A stretch of DNA of 64,000 nt. It comes from Gnetum montanum. Its lineage: Eukaryota; Streptophyta; Gnetopsida; Gnetales; Gnetaceae. Positions 47,738 through 57,040 of this stretch are shown piece after piece; position 1 is the stretch's first letter; the number at the start of each line of letters is the position of its first letter. Under the pieces are notes generated by a model, which saw only the letters and a program-made list of their open reading frames with translations, did not search any database and was not told where the DNA came from. The position numbers were made by a program, and so were the translations under genes. The stretch is taken from the NCBI GenBank assembly GCA_015680685.1, contig MNCI01036181.1, positions 443,951 through 507,950 on the forward strand. The letters are read 5' to 3'.

Positions 47738-47955
47738 CGGCAGCGATTTAGACAGTTGGGCGTCGGCAGCAATTTAGACGGTTGGGCGTCAGCAGCAATT
47801 TAGACGGTTGGGCGTCGGCAGCAATTTAGATGGTTGGGCGTCGATAGCTTTTCTTTTCTGAGCAATTTAGACGGTTGGGCATCAGCAACAATTTAGACGG
47901 TTGGGCGTCAGCAAATTTTCTTCTATTTTCACAGCAATTTGGACGTTGGACGTCC
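47738..47955 (+). repeat. 26-bp minisatellite in element E 5' LTR (7 copies)
   Basis: The unit is CGGCAGCAATTTAGAC followed by GGTTGGGCGT. Two copies are lengthened by T-rich insertions. This is the most CG-rich stretch of the window. Confidence 0.9.
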
Positions 47956-48147
47956 GTTTCTCTCTCCTTGTTCTATCTCTATCTGTATTTTCTCTCTCTA
48001 TCTCTCTATCACTTGGTCACATGGTTCTCTCCAACTGAGACTATTCCTGGGTTTCCGTACCCATACAAGAGGCGCCCTAGGCAATAGTCTCCTCAAACGA
48101 GTTTTTCCGGTGTTGGCATGACCAAAATTTATGCATCAACACCTTTT

Positions 48148-48165
48148 TGGCACTAGAAGGAGGGG
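48148..48165 (+). other. Element E primer-binding site (tRNA-Asn)
   Basis: TGGCACTAGAAGGAGGGG, six bases after the LTR. Plant tRNA-Asn(GUU) ends, from memory, CCCTCCTTCTAGCGCCA, so the site is complementary with one G->A change. Confidence 0.78.
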
Positions 48166-48200
48166 CCTGGTTTGACCATTTTTTTTCCTCTTTTCCTTTT

Positions 48201-48215
48201 CAGTTGGGGGCTAAG
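48201..48215 (+). other. Element E polypurine tract
   Basis: CAGTTGGGGGCTAAG directly precedes the 3' LTR. The ending GGGGCTAA equals that of element C's tract, consistent with a shared helper. Confidence 0.7.
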
Positions 48216-48888
48216 TGTTGATACCAACATGCCCATGCTTGCTTGGCATGGGGCCTTTGTTTATTTTATAAAGAAAAAAGAGAATAAAAAATAAAAAAAA
48301 GATGGGTTACCCTAACCCTAAAATTGGCTATAAAAAGCCATCAAGGTGATGGAGTTGAGGGGGAGGCAGAGGAGAAGTCAGGCCAGGAAGCCCTAGGCCA
48401 ATGAGGCCAGGGCCATGAAGCCTTGGACTAAACCCTCTCTCTTCCCAGATTTTCTTTTCGGCAGCAATTTAGACGGTTGGGCGTCGGCAGCAATTTAGAC
48501 GGTTGGGCGTCAGCAGCAATTTAGACGGTTGGGCGTCGGCAGCAATTTAGATGGTTGGGCGTCGGTAACTTTTCTTTTCTGAGCAATTTAGACGGTTGGG
48601 CTTCGACAGCAATTTAGACGGTTGGGCGTCGGTAGCAATTTAGATGGTTGGGCATCAGCAAATTTTATTCTATTTTCACAACAATTTGGACGTTGGACGT
48701 CCGTTTCTCTCTCCTTGTTCTATCTCTATCTATATTTTCTCTCTCTATCTCTCTATCACTTGGTCACATGGTTCTCTCCAGCTGAGACTATTCCCGGGTT
48801 TCCGTACCCATACGGGAGGCGCCCTAGGCAATAGTCTCCTCAAACGAGTTTTTCCGATGTTGGCATGACCAAAATTTATGCATCAACA
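48216..48888 (+). repeat. Element E 3' LTR
   Basis: 673 bp, nearly identical to the 5' LTR. It has one extra minisatellite copy and about 17 fewer A-rich bases, which together account for the 9-bp length difference. Confidence 0.93.
48459..48702 (+). repeat. 26-bp minisatellite in element E 3' LTR (8 copies)
   Basis: Same unit as in the 5' LTR, with one additional copy after the second T-rich interruption. Confidence 0.9.
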
Positions 48889-48893
48889 CATTG
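48889..48893. repeat. Target-site duplication CATTG (right)
   Basis: Matches 47,473-47,477. Confidence 0.92.
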
Positions 48894-49560
48894 CAACAAC
48901 AAATACTATGACAACATCTGAGCAAAACAAATCTACAGGTCCAAACATCCAAAGAAATCCTTTCAAAGTCGTACTTCAAATTCTAATTGAAAACTCTTGC
49001 ATAGGCCGTTCTCTAACTTTAAATGCTAAAGCTAGATGCTATAAGGATAATGTCAAGCATGTTTCCAGAAGAAGAATTGTCACTAATAATGTATCATCCC
49101 TTCTCCACTCCTTCCTTAGAGCTTCCTACAAGCTGAGGAAGCTTTTCCCAGGAAAGAGTAAAAATCTATGGCCTGTTCTTGTTTTGAATAGCAACCTTGT
49201 ATGCTCCATTAGTCTCACTCCCACCATCTAGTGTAAGCATCAAGATGTTTGGCCTGGCTCTAATGCATGCTAGCTGCTCTATTGGTTGATGTACAGGTTC
49301 ATCTTCTCCAAGACCAATGGAGGTCTTGGAGTCATGGGTCATAGTGAACTACCACTTTCATGTAGTCAGTGAAAACAAAGAATGTAGCATAATAGGGAAA
49401 AATCCCACTGTCATGCAGAGTAATTCCATTGCATATGCCACCCACGGTATGTTCATAGATACCAAATTGAGGGTCCTTCTCTGCAACAGCATCCCTTCAG
49501 AAGTTGCTAAAGCTTTTCAAAAGTGTCATGTTTGATGATTCAAGATCTGCATCTCCCCCA
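48894..49560 (+). pseudogene. Unrecognised coding-like sequence interrupted by element E
   Basis: The plus strand is open to 49,231 (contains NPFKVVLQILIENSCIGRSL and SFLRASYKLRKLFPGKSK). A second open stretch at 49,317-49,535 contains NSIAYATHGMFIDTKLRVLL. With element E and one CATTG removed, the left flank (SQGPKILMLKN) joins in frame to the first stretch. Composition is protein-like and less AT-rich, but I recognise no family, and a transcribed noncoding origin is possible. Confidence 0.35.
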
Positions 49561-49589
49561 AAAAGACCATGTCAAAACTCTTAAACGTT

Positions 49590-49910
49590 AATCCATACAC
49601 TATGGCAGCGTGTTTGGCTAAATTCCCAACATATGAATAATTTTGGGAAGGCCTTGGAAATGCTAGTTCGTACACTGCAGAAGAGGACCTATTTGAATAC
49701 TGATTGATACGCTATGACAGCGTATTTGGTTGGATTCCCAGCTTATGAATAAACTTGGGAAAGAATTGGAAACGTTGTGCGTATTCAACTAAACTTCTAC
49801 CGTATGGATAAATTTTGGAAAGTTTTAAAATGCTAGTTTGTAAGCTTGGAAGCCTATTCGAATAAATTCCTAGCTTACAAATAAATTTTGGAATGTTTTA
49901 GGCTTAAAAA
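49590..49910 (+). repeat. Degenerate tandem repeat, units about 100-115 bp
   Basis: Two clear units start near 49,593 and 49,703: CACTATGGCAGCGTGTTTGG then ATTCCCAACATATGAATA, and CGCTATGACAGCGTATTTGG then ATTCCCAGCTTATGAATA. A more diverged third and partial fourth reuse the ATAAATTTTGGAA core (near 49,808 and 49,878). Confidence 0.75.
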
Positions 49911-50309
49911 GACTCAGCATACCAGCGAATTCTTTCTAATTTTTCTTTCAGGCAACTTCCTAACTTGAACCAGAATTTCTCTAGTTGTCATCTCAACTCC
50001 CTCCAAATCCTACCAACCGTATCGAAGGTACTGTGGCAAGTATAAATCTGAACATTCAAAGTTTTTCATTACTCTTTCTCTTACGCACCTCAAACACAAT
50101 GTGCAGAGCGCAGGGAGTCCAAGCTTCTTCCTTTGTGAAACTCAAAACCTCCACAACCACCAAGCCTCCACCCCAAAATTAAACTCTTCAGGCTCAACAA
50201 TCATGGTAGGGAAGGGCAGGTGAACCAGCAAGAACACAGGGCTAGAAGAGGTAGAAGAAGCCATTCGTATCACCTCAAAATTCCCAAACCCATTTGCCGA
50301 TGAAGACCA

Positions 50310-50960
50310 ACCAATCATGTATGGGAGGTATCCATTTCTTATTCCTGTTTCTTTCAAATATCATGGTGAATGATAATTTCAGAGAAAGCTTGGACTTCAA
50401 CAGCCTGTTTTAGTGGCATTCTCTGTCTTAAACATTTTTTTTCTTGGGTGGCTTTCATTCTACAATCTTGTGTATCACAAGCTACCTATGACACCAAAAA
50501 ATTAAAAAACCATCTTATGATTGTGCTAGAGTCTAGAATATTTATGCCTTTCTATCTATCAATGCATGGCTATGGAGTGCTACTTTTCATGGTAGGGATT
50601 TGGATTTCATGGAAAAACTTGACTACTTATCAGCAGTAGCACTGTTAGGATACTCGCTCATTTTTTCCATACTTTGCACATTCAATGTTAAAGATGAAAT
50701 TGCTCAATTTTTGGTGGCTGCCCATTATTAGCGTTTGTCAATACTCATATTTTGTTTATCAATTCTACAAATTTGATTCTGGTTTGAATTAAATGGTTTG
50801 CATTTCGTTGCAATGATACAACGTTTGTTATGGGCCATGTAGGGTGGTCTTACTTCTCATCTAGCACACTACAAATTATGGCAACTTCCCTCCACTTTGG
50901 AGACACCCAGATGCTCATGCACTCTGGCATGCAACAACAATTCCTTTAACATTTGTTTGT
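50310..50960 (+). pseudogene. Per1/PGAP3-like (GPI-anchor remodelling) pseudogene
   Basis: Per1/PGAP3 proteins are multi-pass ER/Golgi membrane proteins that remodel GPI-anchor lipids. Here their C-terminal two-thirds can be followed in order across frameshifts: KYHGE (about 50,350), LGLQQPVLVAFSVLN and GWLSFYNLVYHKLP (50,390-50,490), then AFLSINAWLWSATFH (about 50,560), then EKLDYLSAVALLGYSLIF and TFNVKDEIAQFLVAA (50,608-50,725). AFVNTHILFIN follows (about 50,735), and finally DAHALWHATTIPLTF (50,910-50,955). There are at least four frameshifts and several stops. No intron interrupts about 200 codons, suggesting a retrocopy, but no poly-A is seen (a poly-T lies just beyond at about 50,960). 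The sequence upstream (50,230-50,310, EEVEEAIRITSKFPNPFADE) does not look like Per1. Confidence 0.8.
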
Positions 50961-51594
50961 TTTTTTTTTTTTTAATTTTAAAGAAAGTTGATTTATTTCC
51001 AAATCCAAATTACGCATTGAACCATAATTAATGAAACAAATCTAAAGCCTTGGCTTTACATTAAACATTTCGTGCATGTATTTGGAATGTGGAAAACAAT
51101 AAATAGTAAAAATGCATAAGTATTTCTACCATTTATTTGAAACATTTTTTATGATTCTAGATGCTACCAATTCGTGTTCAAGCTAAAACTTGTAGTACAT
51201 AAGTCTATATATGATCCATGGTGTTCATGTACAGTTGAAATAAGAAACTATGCTTGTAGCTATTTATCTTGGAATAAGTTATCACCCCAACATTTTCACC
51301 ACATTAACTTTATCTACGTAATTTTAGAAATCACTGAATGTATCATTGAAACCAACCTTGAAAGTGCATTAAATGGTTTGTATTTCTTCAAAAGTTACCA
51401 TCTACATTGTTCAAAGGTTTATTATGTACTTTAGATTTCCCAAAAAATATTCCTCAAATTTATATCATAAAAGTTTATATATTCATAGCACTTTAATATG
51501 CTGTTCTAATGAAATAGGAAATCAACTAGTATTTCCTATTGTTAGAAAAATATTAAAGAAAGAACTGAGTTTTGTAACGTAGCTCTTCTTTATT
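50961..51594. other. Anonymous DNA with a T-run
   Basis: A T-rich run lies at about 50,960-50,976. Nothing else is recognised. Confidence 0.5.
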
Positions 51595-51974
51595 GAACTC
51601 ATCATCATTTGATCCACCCAATGACTCTGAAAGCTTACCACATTTATATGCCTTCAAGTATCATCTAAACCTCCTATGCATTTTCCATTAATAAATACTT
51701 GTGGAACTATTCCTTCACTAAATTTTGAAATCAAAGCCTATTGAATTTCTACTCAATCATCTCTCAAGTCAAGTTCAACCACATATCATAAAACATTCAA
51801 TTGCTTAAATACACTCTTTAGATGTGCACAATACAAATAGTATGACATGGAGAAGATCATGATCTTGTTGTTGGTAATGGTTGATTCAATGAATTTAACA
51901 TGACTCAACACAGCAAGTCCTATGATCGGAATCATGATTAGGCATGAAATAACAAACACAATATGCTTTTTCAT
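51595..51974 (-). pseudogene. Glutaredoxin C4-like pseudogene
   Basis: Glutaredoxins reduce disulfides and glutathione adducts; the C3/C4 type has an N-terminal secretory or membrane signal. The minus-strand frame starts at the ATG at 51,974 with a hydrophobic leader (FVISCLIMIPIIGLAVL). It continues NNKIMIFSMSYYLYCAHLK, with the CPYC active site changed to LYCA-type, then VFKQLNVL, stop, YVVELDLRDD, stop, VEIQ, stop, ALISKF and VPQVFINGKCIGGLDDT with the glutathione-binding cis-Pro and GG. A last piece (KCGKLSESLGGS) needs a frameshift. Full length (about 125 codons) without introns suggests a processed copy; angiosperm homologues are, to my knowledge, intron-containing. The lost N-terminal catalytic Cys and three in-frame stops make it non-functional. 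Confidence 0.85.
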
Positions 51975-52984
51975 TTTTAGAAAAAAAGGAAAGCTTTGTT
52001 TCTCCTACAGTATTGCCAACCCAAAATTTCTTGAATTATCTACAATCATTCACCTGGAAAGTTTTGCCTTAATCAAGATATCTTTTCATCTAAACATAAA
52101 TCATGGTAGGAGGACATTAACGATCTTCTTTGTTAGATTTAATGTCAATTCGATGTCTTCAAATGAAGTCCTTTTAGATAGGGGATATATGACTACATAA
52201 AGGGCACAATGCCTGTTGTACCAATACTCCATTCCTAACTTTCTTGATATCATAGAATCACTATACTCTTATCATCAAACAAATACAAGATAGAAACTAG
52301 GTTTTTTGTGTTTTTAATTCATAATTTGTCATAATCTTTTTATTCAATCATAATTAATGATAATTTTATCATGCTGATGGCTATTTAGGTTTATATTCTA
52401 TTAATGTTTTAAATAAATATGTGGTTTTCAATGCCCTAATACTATGTATAGGGCCTACCTAAAACCCAAGTTGTTCAACTAGTGAGCATCTTATGCTTCG
52501 TTGAGTAACCTTACCAATATAGTTTACCTTTCCATATGTAATTCGATGAGTAGACTCATGTCTAATTCCATCCTAGTGCTAGGGACTTCTTTCTCTATCT
52601 ATTATAGTAGTTTGGTGTGATCATATGGTCACACTTGGCCACACATGTTGCAAGGGCAATTATAGAAACTTTAGCTATAGGGTCTTCCTAGTGTATCCTC
52701 AAGTTTATGAAGGATGTTTCTAAAATTGCCATATATATTGAGTAGGATGGGAGCACACATTCTGTGGTGCTTTGACAATTATCACAAATTTGGGGGATGA
52801 TAGAATTCACAATGTATCATATCAACAATACCTTAATGCTTTGGCATAAGGTAAACTCCTTGTTCCAAAATCTTCCCAAAACTATCTACTTGCTAGAGGG
52901 GTAAGCTTGGTTTTCACATTGAATTTTTATTAATAGTTATCGATTTTATGAATTTTTTTTTGTCTAGATGTTTTTAGGTTTCAT
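51975..52984. other. Anonymous DNA
   Basis: An open stretch at 51,922-52,200 (plus) overlaps the glutaredoxin relic and continues beyond it; unrecognised. The rest to 52,984 shows nothing. Confidence 0.45.
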
Positions 52985-55900
52985 TTGTTTATTTTTTTTA
53001 GATATAAGGTAAAAACTATGGAACTGGTGGCTAATGATCAGAATTTATATGTTGCCCACACTTCCTTGAATAAGTTTGGACAAGATGAAAGCATAAGAAT
53101 TCAAGTGCTCAATCAACTTGGTGTAGAGTTCAATAACTACAAGTTGTGGTATTCTCAAGTGTACCAAACATGTATGACTAACAATCATGCATATGAGTTT
53201 TGGGTGCTCTAAGATTTAGGAATGCACACAAGGACTTCAAACCTTTGTCAACATTCATCTAAACCTAGTAAAGTAAAAATGGTTTTAAAATGGCCAACAT
53301 TTTACTATTTTCATGGTTTTTGATTTTTTTATGTTCTTATGGCTAACGTGCTAATTGCTTTACATTGCAGATTCTATGTGTTAGTTTGCTATCGTTGTGA
53401 TCACTTCAAGCTGTACTAAGGAGATAATTCTCCTCCAATGGGGTGTGGTTGATTGCTCATAGGAATGGTTTGTAAATAAGGCTCTTGGGGTTATCTAGTA
53501 GTAGTTAACAGACACAAGTTTACTTAACCTCATTATGCTACCTAGTCCATCTATGCAATAGGCTAAAATGTTGAACATGATTGACTCTTTTGATGAGGAT
53601 GTTACCAAGTTTGTCTCTAGTGTCCATGGTTTTTCCATCTTTATAAACATCAAGAAGTCCATCTTTAGTGATCCTTTTGGCATACCTACTAATGGTGTCA
53701 AGCTAGTAGCTAAATCAAGGAAAGATGTGAGTTATAGAAGGGAGTTAAAAGCTTAACTTAATTCACTTCCTAGTATTAAATTATCCTTTACCAAGTATAC
53801 TATCAAGGAGGCAAACCAAACTTATCCTCTCTTTTGATCTTGGATATTTCCCATGATTTTGTCACAAAAGAAAATCATGGGAGTTCAACAAGCCTAGGCC
53901 ATGCACAAGATCTTAAGTTTGATTTGATCACATTCTTTGTTAGTGGCTTAAGGGTTAAAGTCCATAAACTCTTTGATAACCTTAAATTCCTACATCATAT
54001 TCATTTCACATTTTTCTATGCATACATCAAAATCTTCATGAAGTTTTTGGTTATTAGGAGAGATGGAAAGTAGATGCTTCATGATGAGTCTCAAGTTTTC
54101 AATCCTTGGGCAAAACATATTACCCCAATGGTGCATACCCAAGGCCTGCCAATGAAGGAAGTGTATGAATCTCTATCTATGACCACTAAGAATGCCAATA
54201 GTGTATGTTTTGATTTATTTAAAAGCATGGGGAGAGAGCCTTGTGTTATCCATGGAAATTCAAAGAAGGCCAAACAAGTGCATGCAGAAGTAGATGGTGC
54301 CATCAATGAAAAGATAAAAAGACCATAAATTGATGACAAGGTTCTCATCCCATCTCAAGAAGATCCTAAGAGGATGATAATCAAGTTAAACTAGGAAAAT
54401 TAGATTGTTGGAGGATGTAATTATTTTTTAATAATATTCAAATTTTTTATATTTTTTCTATTCTTTATTTTAAGTTACATATTTGTTATTAAAATTGTTT
54501 TTAAATTGGTTTTATTGTTTTTGGTTTCAATTTTGTTATTGCAGGGATGAGATAAGATCTAATTGCCCAAGCCATCCAAGCTATTATGGGAATATCCAAG
54601 AGTGCAAGGAAGAAGAGGAGAGGAGATTCAAAGAGGCATTAGATACATTGGAATCTTTCCCAAGTGACATACCTTTAGAGGGAAACTCCCCATTAGACAT
54701 ATTTTATGATCTTCCTAGTGAGTTTTTAAAACTTATGTTTTTATTTTTACTTCAAGATTTTCTCTTTTTTTGTACCTAAGTTTATAGTTTTCTATGGCTA
54801 TGTAGAGTGTGATCCTCCTCCAAAGTCATTTACATTCTACACTAAACCTTGGATGGAGGTCCTAGATAGGGTGGAGTTCATGAGAGATATGATGGATGAT
54901 ATGTTGGACAAGTTGTAATAGATAGACCCTGATGGTTGTAAGAATAGTTAAAGTGTATTTATCTTGCATGATTTTTTTATCATTTCATGGTTTTTTTCAT
55001 GTTTTATGACTATATGATTGTAGGCTTTTTAATGTTTTATCTTATTTTTTCATTGTTTTAAGGTTTTATTATTATTAGTTTCAAAGATAAGATGGAATCC
55101 CACATGAGACTTTGAGTTTGATGAGCTCGCTAAGATGCCTTTGGATATAAATAATGTTCCTCAAAGGTTGTATGAAGGGGAAATTAAACATGCAACATCA
55201 TGTGCCTCAATCTTTTAGAAATCTCAGTGTTCTAATGAGTTCTTGTGGAAACATCTCATTGTAGTGGAGAAACAAATCAAGGAGTTGATCAACAAAGTCA
55301 AGAGCCTTGAGGATTGCAAGAAATTCATAGAGGTTTGAGTGGCCAATAAAGATTCATTGTGAACTAAGGAGATCAAGTGGTCTCGTTATTGGAGTGCTAG
55401 CAAGGGGAAGGTGGCCTTAGCTAGAAGCAACGTGGAGAAGGATATGCAGATGGAGCATCTGGTTTGTAATATCAAGGAGTGGAATGATTAATGTGCTTTG
55501 GTCTTGGAGTGGGGCAAGGAGAAAATGACCCATGAATGGTTCTACAAGATGTAAGTAGAGAAATACAAAAAATCATGACATGAGATAGCCATGAAATAAC
55601 ATATGTATGAGTTGTTCATGCAAGACATAGGTGCAAAGGATATCTCCCACTTGTTTGAGGAGATAGTTGTAGCTACAAATTAGCCTACTCCTCAGATTAC
55701 TACCACTTCTAGAGCAACTACTACTACTAACTTTTCTCGTGATCCACTTGAGTAGATGGATGTATAGAGTGGAAAGGTCTTAGTAGGTGTGGATTTTTGG
55801 GACATTGATTAGGCCAACATGAGTGAACAATACATTTTTCATAAGCTTGAAATGGATCTCCAAAAATTCACCCCTAAAGACATTACCCTTGATTCTCTTG

Positions 55901-56100
55901 AGGTTTGAAAAAGAAATGCTTTTGGTTATTGGATTTAAGTTATAATTTTTGTTTATTCTTCATTGTTTATGGCTATATTTATAGGTTATTATGATTTCTA
56001 ATTGTTAGAATTTTTTGGTTGTTTGTAGACCTCTAGTGATGCTAGCAATGTTGATGATCATGGTATTAGTGATGATTCTTCTCCTCCTCTTGTGGCCTAG
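52985..56100 (+). pseudogene. Multi-exon gene relic of unknown family
   Basis: Six exon-like blocks: about 53,000-53,272; 53,371-54,416; 54,545-54,717; 54,806-54,937; 55,079-55,902; 56,029-56,100. Introns of 88-141 bp begin GTAATT, GTGAGT, GTAAGA, GTTTGA and end TTGCAG, TATGTAG, ATTAG, TTGTAG. The last four junctions keep the frame: GG|W-DEIRSN, DLP|K-CDPPPKSF, DG|F-SKIRWNP and DSLE|TSSDASN. The frame ends in a TAG at 56,098-56,100. The protein would be acidic and Lys/Glu-rich with helical parts (ECKEEEERRFKEALDTLE; VVEKQIKELINKVKSLED) and a Thr-rich linker. I recognise no domain. Premature stops in blocks 2, 4 and 5, and frameshifts in block 2, show it is dead. It runs antisense to element C. 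Confidence 0.6.
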
Positions 56101-56759
56101 ATTTTTTCATTAGTTTATTTATTTCATTTCATCATTGTTGGCTATAGAAGTTATTTAGCTATTTTAGCTTGTAAGATTATTTATTATTCTTTTATTTGTT
56201 TATGTAATTTTTTGCATAATGCAACTATGACTATTGGACATTACATATTTATTGTTATTATTTGCCTTAACTTTAAATTATCATGGGTTATTAATTTTAG
56301 TATTTTTACATTCTAAATTGGCTTTTAGCCATTAAGTTTTGAATATGTTTTTGTACATTTTATGTTTTCAATCTTTATAAAATTTTGTAGTTTTATGCAA
56401 ACATAAGATATAGGCATACATTATAGACAAAAGCATAGAGTAAGGTCATGCAAAGAATGATATAATAGAATTACAACTATAAGGCAAAAAATGTAAAGGT
56501 GAAAACAAACTTGAAAATTTATATATAAAGGAAAGTAAGTAACATTTTTTAATTAAAAAATTTCTTTCTAATCTTCAAAAGATTAAGAAACTTGTATGGT
56601 TTTTTTTAATGATTTTATATTCTCCATTACCCTCTCTTATGATGTTAAATGTGAGTACTTCCATGATTTGTCTGTGGCCCCTATGTTGTTAGTTTTTACT
56701 TGGTCAATTTCATTATGTTTCTTAGCTATGCTTTGGGCTACAAGTGTTTCTTCTTGAAA
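56101..56759. other. Anonymous DNA between the gene relic and element C protease
   Basis: AT-rich. The right breakpoint of the foreign block in element C should lie here or slightly below; no terminal structure is visible. Confidence 0.45.
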
Positions 56760-57040
56760 CTCCACCTAAAATCCTTATTCTATATTAATATTATTGATGG
56801 ATAAGGGAGTTTTTTTATCTCACATCCCTCATAAGGTAGATGAATCTCTTGATGGATCAAAAAGGAGAAAGCTTATAGTTTAGCTAACTAGGATCTCCCT
56901 AGGATTAGGTTGAACCTTGGTATCTCTTCCACTACAAGGAAATTGGCTGATGTGGGTAACTATTCCCCAACTATGAAATCCAATGAAATTGACCCTCTCA
57001 CCTGTACATGTGACCCGTTGAACAATTTGAGCAATTTTCT
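56760..57040 (-). pseudogene. Element C protease (C-terminal half)
   Basis: The minus strand reads GSISLDFIVGE, then FLVVEEIPRFNLILGRSxLAKL (about 56,880) and FLIHQEIHLPYEGCEIKK. This is the late half of a plant Ty3/gypsy aspartic protease, with its LGRxWL motif (Trp replaced by a stop). The active-site Asp region upstream is not clear. Sequence toward RT is cut off by foreign DNA. Confidence 0.75.

Larger units (their letters stand above)
47478..48141 (+). repeat. Element E 5' LTR
   Basis: 664 bp. It contains an A-rich AATAAAAA microsatellite (47,545-47,580), a telomere-like ACCCTAACCCTAAA, a TATA box, a 26-bp minisatellite (7 copies) and CT-rich sequence before the terminal ATCAACA. Confidence 0.93.
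47478..48888 (+). mobile_element. Element E: compact non-coding LTR retrotransposon (TRIM-like)
   Basis: Two near-identical LTRs (664 and 673 bp), each starting TGTTGATACC and ending ATCAACA, enclose only 74 bp (48,142-48,215). Those 74 bp contain a tRNA-Asn primer site and a G-rich polypurine tract, and exact CATTG duplications flank the whole. It encodes no protein: the open stretches in the LTRs are fortuitous and duplicated. This is TRIM architecture with unusually long LTRs. It must have been mobilised by another element; the tRNA-Asn primer site points to a Tat-type helper. It is the best preserved element of the window and so probably the youngest. Confidence 0.93.

Noticed and set aside
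47875-48868. Near-identical open frames in the two LTRs of element E (FLLFSQQFGRWTSVS-type)
   Set aside because: They repeat because the LTRs repeat, overlap each other in two frames, and are driven by the CT-rich and minisatellite sequence; no protein is expected from a TRIM-like element.
50142-50357. Minus-strand 71-codon frame as a gene
   Set aside because: The plus strand at the same place is also open and leads toward the Per1-like motifs; no family is recognised for the minus frame.
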